The notes under the pieces are model-generated. The model saw only the letters and a program-made list of their open reading frames with translations, had not been told where the DNA came from and ran no database searches. Shown one piece after another: positions 6,359-12,164 of a stretch of 20,081 nucleotides of DNA. Every line of letters starts with the position of its first letter. Within the stretch, counting starts at the first letter, position 1. Location of the stretch: NCBI GenBank assembly GCA_003157895.1, contig PMKW01000167.1:36203-56283 (forward strand), given 5' to 3'. Source of the DNA: Methanoregula sp. GTDB taxonomy: Archaea > Halobacteriota > Methanomicrobia > Methanomicrobiales > Methanospirillaceae. A program made the translations under genes and the position numbers.

Positions 6359-8074
6359 ATGGCCGATCTAGAACTCCACAGCGATGAAAACGTGCTCGTA
6401 AGGACACAAGGGGTCTATGTCAAGTCGATCCCGTTCGAGGGGATCCTGACGAACAAGCGGATCATCCTTTTTGACAGTGCAAAAAATATCCTGCCCCCCA
6501 AGGAGATCCCGCTTGTCACCATAAAAGAAATAGAAGCGGGCGAAAATGCAATCCGTGACCAGATCATCATAATCTCGGTCATGGCAAAGACCGGCGAAAC
6601 GCGGCAGATGATCCTCACCTTCTCCCGTCAGGCTGGAGGGAACCGAATCAAAGAACGTGACGAGTGGATGCGGGTAATAAAGGAAAACGCCTCGTCGTCT
6701 TTTGATCAGGAAATCCCAAACGTGATCCCGGGACCAGAGCCGGCTCCTGTACGGGCAGGACTGACAGCAGGCCCGAGATATGAGATCGTTCACTCTTCCG
6801 TCCATCGTCCGGGAGACCCTTCCGGTGAGAATCATCCTGCAGGAACTGCGATGGATGGCAGGAGCCCGGTCCGGAGAGCAGGAGTAGCTACCCCGGTCAC
6901 CGCTGTTCCGCCATCACCCGCGGTCAGGCAGTTTGATCCACCCCCCCTGGTCACGAGTATATTCTGTACGAAATGCGGCAACAAGGTTCCTGCCGGATCG
7001 GTTTTCTGCAATCGTTGTGGCTCTCCGATTTCCCAAATCCCCGTGGTATCAGCACCTGTGCAAACCCCCGCAGTTCCATCTGCCGTGAGAACACCGGCCG
7101 TCCGCCCCATCGATGAGGAGATCCAGTCCATTGAACCGCTTATCGAACGTTCCACGATGAAGATACCTGCCGAGGCGCTGCGGACCCTGCCGGCAGAAAC
7201 CCCCGTCAGGAAGTCCTTTTCACGGGATAATGAAGAAGATGAACCTGCCCCGGCACGTACAGAGAAACCGGCTGGAAAGGTTTTTCTCCCCCGTTTCCTC
7301 TCGGCGAAATCCCCCAATGCTGCAGTTCCCGCTCCCGCTCCGTCGTACCAGGGCCCGGGTGATACGCCGCCCCCTCCACCTCCCCCCCGGCGCCGCAGCG
7401 TTATGCCGGGAAAAAAGACGATCCTCAATGCTGCAGTTGTTCTGGTCGTGATCCTGGTTGTCGCAGCCTGTGCCTTATTCGTCTATCCGATGCTGACAAG
7501 CGGCGATTTGACAATACCCTCCGGTTCAGGAAATGGCACTCCAACTCCCACATCCACCTCTTCGACCGTATTGCCTTCAGGAACCATTGTCATCAAAGAA
7601 ACGCCGGCTCCAGTGATCCCTCAGACGGGTGTATATGTGCATGTCAATTACCTGGGTGGGTTCAAGGGAAGCTATGGGGTACCGGATACGATCACGACTG
7701 TACCCGGTAACTCCGGGGACCGTATCTGGGAAGTGGAGAACGCCACCAACAGCACCGTGCAGGCAACGTTCGAGAAACTGGACGGTTCCGCGCATGAACT
7801 CCTTGTCGAGATCTACAAGGATGGCAAAGTCCTCACGAGCGGTACTACTACGGTAGGGCATGGATCGGTTGCCCTGTCTGTTGACATGATTACCGGGAAA
7901 GCCGCTGCACCTGTCACCAGCGGCGTCGGCAGCACAGTAGTAACAACAACGGCGGCTGTAACAACAACCGCTGCTGCGGTGAAGACCCCCACACCCGCTG
8001 CAAACACGACAATGATAACAACAACTGCAACGACAACAACCGCGGCGGCCAATATCACGACAGCAGCTCTTTAA
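6359..8074 (+). CDS. PH-like / zinc-ribbon / membrane protein with Thr-rich tail
   Basis: A 571-residue multidomain protein of unknown function. Residues 1-110 form a PH/GRAM-like beta domain (LTNKRIILFD, IPLVTIKEIEAG, then a helix RDEWMRVIKEN). A Pro-rich linker leads to a double-CxxC zinc ribbon with Cys203, Cys206, Cys217 and Cys220 (FCTKCGNKV ... FCNRCGSPI). Another long disordered stretch ends in PPPPPPPRRR. A single membrane helix covers about 355-378. The outer part (about 425-515) is beta-rich, with NYLGGFKGSYGVP and VEIYKDGKVL. A Thr/Ala tail (516-571) resembles a glycosylated stalk. The basic residues before the helix predict that PH and zinc ribbon are inside and the rest outside. 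That layout suggests a link between a cytosolic or membrane-lipid signal and the cell surface (inference). Confidence 0.8.
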   Translation: MADLELHSDENVLVRTQGVYVKSIPFEGILTNKRIILFDSAKNILPPKEIPLVTIKEIEAGENAIRDQIIIISVMAKTGETRQMILTFSRQAGGNRIKERDEWMRVIKENASSSFDQEIPNVIPGPEPAPVRAGLTAGPRYEIVHSSVHRPGDPSGENHPAGTAMDGRSPVRRAGVATPVTAVPPSPAVRQFDPPPLVTSIFCTKCGNKVPAGSVFCNRCGSPISQIPVVSAPVQTPAVPSAVRTPAVRPIDEEIQSIEPLIERSTMKIPAEALRTLPAETPVRKSFSRDNEEDEPAPARTEKPAGKVFLPRFLSAKSPNAAVPAPAPSYQGPGDTPPPPPPPRRRSVMPGKKTILNAAVVLVVILVVAACALFVYPMLTSGDLTIPSGSGNGTPTPTSTSSTVLPSGTIVIKETPAPVIPQTGVYVHVNYLGGFKGSYGVPDTITTVPGNSGDRIWEVENATNSTVQATFEKLDGSAHELLVEIYKDGKVLTSGTTTVGHGSVALSVDMITGKAAAPVTSGVGSTVVTTTAAVTTTAAAVKTPTPAANTTMITTTATTTTAAANITTAAL

Positions 8075-8077
8075 CCC

Positions 8078-8084
8078 TTTTTTT
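8078..8084 (+). terminator. T-rich terminator of the PH-domain gene
   Basis: Seven T directly follow the stop codon region (stop TAA at 8072-8074), an archaeal-type oligo-T terminator. Confidence 0.5.
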
Positions 8085-8327
8085 ACTTTCAGGTTCTCTC
8101 CGTTTTCTCTTCAGATATCCCCCTCATTTTCAGCATGCCGGTGCTTACATGTTTCCGATGTTATACAGTCTCCGGTAACCATTTCTCCTGCTCTGTAGAA
8201 ATCATTTTAATATTTATTATGACGCTCTTTTGGGCTCTGCCCCCGCCGTTATGGCATCCCCCGGTTGCGATTGTGCCGTATTACCTGTATGCAATCGTAG
8301 AGAAATTTTCAGTTCAGGTAATGCCGG

Positions 8328-8377
8328 GGCATCGCAATGCGCCCCCGCCCCCAACGGGGCAGGGCTGGCGCAAGGGG
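8328..8377 (+). repeat. REP-like palindromic element, copy A
   Basis: The core hairpin spans 8339-8371. GCGCC pairs with GGCGC, CCC with GGG, and GCCCC with GGGGC, around the loop CAAC. The only unpaired bases in the stem are A8361 and C8365-T8366. GGCATCGCAATGC precedes it and AAGGGG follows. From GCGCC onward it matches copy B (16837-16887) over about 40 bases with one substitution and one inserted G. Confidence 0.85.
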
Positions 8378-8641
8378 AGCGATCATCACATGAAAAGAGG
8401 ATTTCTCCAGAGCAATTTCTCCTTAAACCAGAAATTCAGGTCAGCATATCCTTCTGTCATTTGGTTGCTGGACATTCCGGCCAAGTTGTCCCGGACAAAT
8501 CGGGGGCTTAGAAATAGCGGTTACGGGACTGATGGAATTACGGCCTGGGATCCGGCAGGATCGGTTACAACGGGCCAGATAATCCTTGACGAACTGGTAC
8601 AAATCAGGCAGCAGCCCGAAGTGCAGCGAAAATAAATTAGA

Positions 8642-9550
8642 TTATTTCTTTTCTGTCAGTTCAGCCGGTGCTTTTGCCGGCTGTTTTCCTTTTCTCCAGC
8701 GGTAGATGCCGTACCCGATAGCACCGAGGATTATGACTGGCAGCAGGGTGAACAACAGGATGATGATGGCATCGACCATGCCAAAGAACCCGGCAATTCC
8801 TTCATTAATAGTAGTCACGAAGTTGTGCCCGGTTTCGCCGCCGACCGGCTCGGGCTCCTGGAGGTTTACGTTGATGGTTGACATGTCGATACGGCTGTTT
8901 AAGTATTTCAGCTGGCCCTGAAGCCGATCCAGGTTTGTCTGGACCTGGTCGATCTGCTGCTGGACCTCAATGACGTCGCTGACCTTGACCGCCTTTTTCA
9001 TGATCTCGTTATACTGGGCGAGCTGGTTCTGGTAAGAGGTGATCTGGGCCTGCACATCGACATATTGTTCGGTTACATCCTCACCCTGCGTGGAAACCGA
9101 TTTGACTGTACCGATGGCTTTGACACCGGCGAGCGTATTCTCAAACTCTGCCTGGGGGATGCGGAGCACAACGGTTCCCGTGAGCTGGTTGTTGTAACCG
9201 GTCTGGATGTTCGAGGAGGAGAGATATCCCCCCTTGGCAATGACCATTGCCTTGAGGGCATCGACAGAACCTGGCACATCCTTTACTTCAAGCGTGATAT
9301 CCGCTGTCTTGATGATCTTGGTGTCGGTTCCGATGGAAGAATCCGATGACGGGGCGCTTGTCGGGGCCGGGACCGGTACGGCACCGCCGGCAGATCCTGA
9401 ATGGACCGCATTATCCGAAGCATAGATATTTGCCGGTTGCAGAGAGGACGATTTTTCCAGCGCAGTCGCAGTGGAGGAGCTCCCCATGCAGCCGGCTGCG
9501 GCAACCACAGCAATACATACAACCATGAGTGCGATGACTTTAAAGTTCAT
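8642..9550 (-). CDS. DUF4349 family lipoprotein
   Basis: A 302-residue predicted lipoprotein. The signal peptide ends in VVAAAGC, followed by a Ser/Ala/Pro-rich linker. The DUF4349 domain (about 75-260) begins IIKTADITLEVKDVPGSVDALK. It contains the family-typical GGYLSSSN, VVLRIPQAEFENTLAGVKAIG and VSTQGEDVTEQYVDVQAQI, then a coiled coil rich in Gln and Leu (about residues 165-220). A C-terminal membrane helix (AIIILLFTLLPVIILGAIGYGIY) and a basic tail, RWRKGKQP, give a second anchor. DUF4349 proteins are widespread and of unknown function. I start at 9550 instead of the upstream ATG at 9733 because the signal peptide starts there and a TATA box lies 26 bases before it. Confidence 0.88.
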   Translation of the reverse strand: MNFKVIALMVVCIAVVAAAGCMGSSSTATALEKSSSLQPANIYASDNAVHSGSAGGAVPVPAPTSAPSSDSSIGTDTKIIKTADITLEVKDVPGSVDALKAMVIAKGGYLSSSNIQTGYNNQLTGTVVLRIPQAEFENTLAGVKAIGTVKSVSTQGEDVTEQYVDVQAQITSYQNQLAQYNEIMKKAVKVSDVIEVQQQIDQVQTNLDRLQGQLKYLNSRIDMSTINVNLQEPEPVGGETGHNFVTTINEGIAGFFGMVDAIIILLFTLLPVIILGAIGYGIYRWRKGKQPAKAPAELTEKK

Positions 9551-9570
9551 AGAAACATCATCGTTGTGTG

Positions 9571-9583
9571 AAATATAAAAATA
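9571..9583 (-). promoter_or_regulatory. TATA box of the DUF4349 gene
   Basis: On the minus strand this reads TATTTTTATATTT, centred about 26 bases before the ATG at 9550, which implies leaderless transcription and fixes the start. Confidence 0.55.
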
Positions 9584-9786
9584 CCGTGTTGACTGCGAAG
9601 ATTTTGGGAGTAATAACTGTATTTTCACCCTCGGGATTGTCCATCCAGCCATACCCTGCAGGTTCCTCTGTCCAATCCTAATGATTTTTCCCCCTGAAAA
9701 AAGCAGATTCCGGCCGTCTTTGGAGAGCGCCATTATCAGGTTGGATCAATGTCCGGAGTTTATCCTGAGTGAACTGTCGGTTGCCC

Positions 9787-9839
9787 GGTCACCTGAGGTC
9801 GCGCCAGCCCGGAGGGGAGCGCCCTGAAATCCGGTGACC
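9787..9839 (-). repeat. Short REP-like variant D within inverted arms
   Basis: On the minus strand, bases 9822 to 9801 read GCGC-T-CCC, CTCC, GGG-CT-GGCGC. That is the outer stem of copies A and B, with their inner hairpin replaced by CTCC. It shares GGGCTGGCGC exactly with copy A. The element is bracketed by GGTCACC (9787-9793) and its exact complement GGTGACC (9833-9839). Confidence 0.55.
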
Positions 9840-10070
9840 ACCATGATGCTTTACCCGGTGAGAGAGGTTATCGCGGGCCCGTAAGCAGGGGGATGGCAGA
9901 CACTGGTTATTCCTCCCCACACCATTAATTTACATCCCCTCCAGTAAACCGTATTGCGATAAATACCTGTTTTTATATATACCATGCAGCGGCAGAATTC
10001 TCTCCTGACACCCTGTTTTTAAAAAACATCCGGATGGTGATCACGGTCCCCGTCGGGTCTTGTGATCGCT

Positions 10071-10080
10071 CTTAAATAAG
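10071..10080 (+). promoter_or_regulatory. TATA box and Shine-Dalgarno of the HEAT gene
   Basis: CTTAAATAAG is centred about 24 bases before the ATG at 10099. GGGAG at 10085-10089 is a good Shine-Dalgarno sequence for the same ATG. A second TATA-like run near 9970 would give a long leader that includes the GATCAC/GTGATC hairpin. Either promoter may be used. Confidence 0.4.
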
Positions 10081-10098
10081 TAAACGGGAGATAATTCA

Positions 10099-10710
10099 AT
10101 GAGATACATGGTTGACGCAAATATTCCAAAAAAACCAGAATGTGCTGAAGAACTTGAGAAACAGGGGCTGAGCGAGCTGGTCAAGACGCTCCATGAACAT
10201 ACGGATCCCCAGGTGCGGCAGTACGCTGCGTACCTTTTAGGAAAGGCAAAGAACCCCCGGGCTATCCAGCCCCTGATCGAGGCGCTTGCGGATTTTGATA
10301 AATCCGTCCGCGAACAGGCAACGCTTGCCCTGTCTGCAATCGGTAAGGCTGCCATCGAACCGCTGGCCGAAGCCATGAAGGAACCCCAGTGGGAGACGCG
10401 GTACCGTGCTGCTGAAGCACTGGGTAAGATCGCGGATGAAAAAGCTGTACAGCCGCTCATCCAGGGTCTCAAGGACAACCGCGACCATGTCCGTTACATG
10501 GCAGCAAAAGGGCTTCAGGATCTGGGGGACTCAGACGCGGTTGACCCCCTCATCGTTCTCTTAAAGGATGAAAATGTCTATGTCCGGCTGATGGCGGTCC
10601 ATGCCCTCGGTGTCCTGGGAGGAAAGAAAGTAAAAGCTTCCCTGAATAAAGCACTCGAATCTGAACAGGATGAGAAAGTCCGGGCTGCCATGACTGCCGC
10701 ACTGCAATAA
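10099..10710 (+). CDS. HEAT-repeat protein
   Basis: A 203-residue all-helical protein built from about five HEAT repeats of roughly 31 residues (PBS-lyase/HEAT_2 type). Visible repeat cores are AIQPLIEALADFDKSVREQA, AIEPLAEAMKEPQWETRYRA, AVQPLIQGLKDNRDHVRYMA and AVDPLIVLLKDENVYVRLMA, each with the conserved D or E, then VR and A. Proteins like this act as scaffolds or as chaperone-like partners for other proteins. There are no catalytic residues, signal peptide or membrane segment, so it should be cytosolic. The start at 10099 has the Shine-Dalgarno GGGAG; ATG 10108 is an alternative three codons later. The partner cannot be told from the neighbours. Confidence 0.9.
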   Translation: MRYMVDANIPKKPECAEELEKQGLSELVKTLHEHTDPQVRQYAAYLLGKAKNPRAIQPLIEALADFDKSVREQATLALSAIGKAAIEPLAEAMKEPQWETRYRAAEALGKIADEKAVQPLIQGLKDNRDHVRYMAAKGLQDLGDSDAVDPLIVLLKDENVYVRLMAVHALGVLGGKKVKASLNKALESEQDEKVRAAMTAALQ

Positions 10711-10724
10711 GCCGGTATACCGGC
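10711..10724 (+). terminator. Perfect 14-base palindrome after the HEAT gene
   Basis: GCCGGTATACCGGC follows directly on the stop codon. It can fold as a 5-pair stem with a TATA loop. No T-run follows immediately, so it could stabilise the mRNA end instead of terminating. A palindrome of this length is expected about once per 16 kb by chance. Confidence 0.3.
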
Positions 10725-10795
10725 TATCCCAATTTATCAGTCGATCGTTGCGGGTGACTTTTTATCCCCGGTGAGGCATTTTTATTTCTCGATTT

Positions 10796-10811
10796 AAGGG
10801 ATCCCTTTTTT
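10796..10811 (+). terminator. Palindrome plus T-run terminator
   Basis: AAGGGATCCCTT runs into six T (10806-10811). This resembles a stem plus U-tract and also satisfies the archaeal oligo-T requirement. It would end HEAT-gene transcription about 90 bases past the stop. Confidence 0.4.
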
Positions 10812-10918
10812 GGTTCTGATGCTTCTTTTAGACTCTTTAAAGCCAATGCCGGTATAGATTTCGACGGAGTCATTTTCTTTGAGTCACGATAACGCACCAG
10901 AACCGGCATGAACAAAGC

Positions 10919-10928
10919 CTAAATATTG
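10919..10928 (+). promoter_or_regulatory. TATA box of the regulator/Hsp20 unit
   Basis: CTAAATATTG is centred about 27 bases before the ATG at 10951, again implying a leaderless first gene. No Shine-Dalgarno sequence precedes that ATG. Confidence 0.5.
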
Positions 10929-10950
10929 ACAACAGTAACATTTTGTAAAG

Positions 10951-11577
10951 ATGCATGATGCTATTGAGGATGCACGACTGCTCGATATCCTCGGGAACCG
11001 GAACCGAAGGCGGATCATTGAACTGCTGCGACAGAAACCCTGTTTTGTTACTGAGATCTCGGACACGCTGACCATCTCCCCCAAGGCAGTCATTGATCAC
11101 CTGCAGATGATGGAACGGGAAGCCATCCTTTCCAGTCAGATAGATGAACGGCGGAGAAAATACTACTACCTGGCCAATGATATCCTCATTGACATCAGTC
11201 TTCGTGAGGTACAGATTTTCAGGAAGGAACCGCATGCGGATGATGAAGCGGATGAACGGCTGAAAAAATCTGTTACCCTGCTCGGGCGGATGATCAGCGC
11301 TCATGACCAGATCCTGGAAAACCTCGAACATGTCAATCATGATATTGAAATAAAAATCAACGATATTGCCCGTAACCATAAAGATTTATTCAGAAGCGAA
11401 AGAGAGATCACTGTAATCATAGCTCTCTCCCATGACTCCCTTACCGTTCCGGAACTGGAACAGGCCACCGGAATATCGGGCGGAGACCTTGCTTTGATCC
11501 TGAACCAGTTTGAGCGTCACGGGCTTGTGAAACGGATAGAGGATACCTATACACTCCGAGGTGTGCATGCAGAATAA
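10951..11577 (+). CDS. Double winged-helix transcription regulator (ArsR-like)
   Basis: A 208-residue DNA-binding protein. The first winged helix (about 8-75) reads LLDILGNRNRRRIIELL, then VTEISDTLTISPKAVIDHLQMMEREAIL with the ARRKYYYL-like wing RRRKYYYLA. This is an ArsR-type fold with no visible metal-binding cysteine pair (its only Cys is in KPCFV). A helical linker (about 90-140) with KIND and QILENLEHVNHDIEI could dimerise. A second winged helix (about 145-204) reads ITVIIALSHDSLTVPELEQATGISGGDLALILNQFERHGLVKRI. The gene overlaps the Hsp20-like gene downstream, so they are one transcription unit. That suggests a regulator of protein-stress genes, or autoregulation of this unit (inference). 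Confidence 0.88.
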   Translation: MHDAIEDARLLDILGNRNRRRIIELLRQKPCFVTEISDTLTISPKAVIDHLQMMEREAILSSQIDERRRKYYYLANDILIDISLREVQIFRKEPHADDEADERLKKSVTLLGRMISAHDQILENLEHVNHDIEIKINDIARNHKDLFRSEREITVIIALSHDSLTVPELEQATGISGGDLALILNQFERHGLVKRIEDTYTLRGVHAE

Positions 11578-11986
11578 TCCGAACGGTCCTTACGATGATG
11601 TGTTCAGCAATCTGGCAAAGATCGTTGAAGATATTGTAAAAAACATGCCGGAAAACCAGCATGCCCGCATTGTCGGGTATACGATCATCACCCGCCAGCC
11701 TTCGTCTGACGACCCCCAGGTATACCATTTTGATCCGCCGGAAGACGATGATGATATTCCCTACGAAGTGATAGAATCCGATGACTGGATCTTCATTACG
11801 GTAACCCTGCCGGCTGACATAAAAAATGCTCCTTATGCTGATATCGACAGAGATCGTGTCAGTATAATTGTCGATGATAAATCCGTCACTGTCATGCTTG
11901 ACAATCCGGTTGACCGCATCCATAGTCACTACCGTGTCCACCGCGGTGTGCTGGATATCATGCTGAAAAAAGTGAGACAATACTGA
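11567..11986 (+). CDS. Hsp20 / alpha-crystallin-like protein
   Basis: A 139-residue protein with an N-terminal helix (DDVFSNLAKIVEDIVKNMP), an acidic linker (PPEDDDD) and a C-terminal alpha-crystallin-like beta domain (about 60-139). DDWIFITVTLPADIK and DKSVTVMLDNP are typical strands, and HRGVLDIMLKK matches the family G-V-L signature. Small heat-shock proteins bind unfolding proteins without ATP. This one lacks the usual I-x-I tail, so oligomer assembly may differ. It overlaps the regulator gene by 11 bases. I choose ATG 11567, preceded by GAGGTG at 11558-11563; GTG 11561 is an alternative that adds two residues. It could also be a GvpH-like relative, but no gas-vesicle genes are nearby. 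Confidence 0.78.
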   Translation: MQNNPNGPYDDVFSNLAKIVEDIVKNMPENQHARIVGYTIITRQPSSDDPQVYHFDPPEDDDDIPYEVIESDDWIFITVTLPADIKNAPYADIDRDRVSIIVDDKSVTVMLDNPVDRIHSHYRVHRGVLDIMLKKVRQY

Positions 11987-11988
11987 AA

Positions 11989-11996
11989 TTTTTTTT
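11989..11996 (+). terminator. T-run terminator of the regulator/Hsp20 unit
   Basis: Eight T start 2 bases after the stop codon, facing the convergent nrdD gene 168 bases away. Confidence 0.5.
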
Positions 11997-12164
11997 AAAC
12001 GATCCGGTTATCCAGGGCATTTATCAGCCCGGCGTCATTCCTCTGCATAATGAATCGGATACCTATAGGACAAGAAACAGGATTTTATCCCCGTTTTCAA
12101 AAAAGAATGGATTTGATCATAAGGGTTACCGGACAAGGATTTCAATTTTGGATGGTGTACAGGT

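Larger units (their letters stand above)
8075..8641. other. Intergenic region with a REP-like element, no secure gene
   Basis: This 567-base spacer lies between convergent genes. It contains the terminator at 8078-8084 and REP-like copy A (8328-8377). A frame is open from 8135 to 8635, but its middle is read through the palindromic repeat (giving a PPPP-TGQGWRKG stretch), which argues against it. The distal part from an ATG at 8390 (81 codons) could be a small gene, since copy A places AAGGGGAG 11 bases before it, but I recognise no motif. Confidence 0.5.
9551..10098. other. Divergent intergenic region with repeats and promoters
   Basis: This 548-base spacer lies between the DUF4349 and HEAT genes. 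It holds the DUF4349 TATA box, a short REP-like variant (9801-9822) inside GGTCACC/GGTGACC arms, a TATA-like TTTTTATATATA near 9970, a hairpin with GATCAC (10039-10044) against GTGATC (10062-10067), and the HEAT-gene promoter. I see no convincing coding sequence. Confidence 0.5.

Noticed and set aside
8135..8635. Open frame of 166 codons in the spacer after the PH-domain gene
   Set aside because: It runs through REP-like copy A, giving a Pro-rich stretch typical of palindromic GC-rich repeats, and it has no domain or good start signal. Only the last 81 codons from 8390 remain faintly possible.
9551..9733. Longer DUF4349 protein starting at 9733
   Set aside because: The signal peptide starts at 9550 and a TATA box lies inside the extension, so the upstream codons are promoter DNA.
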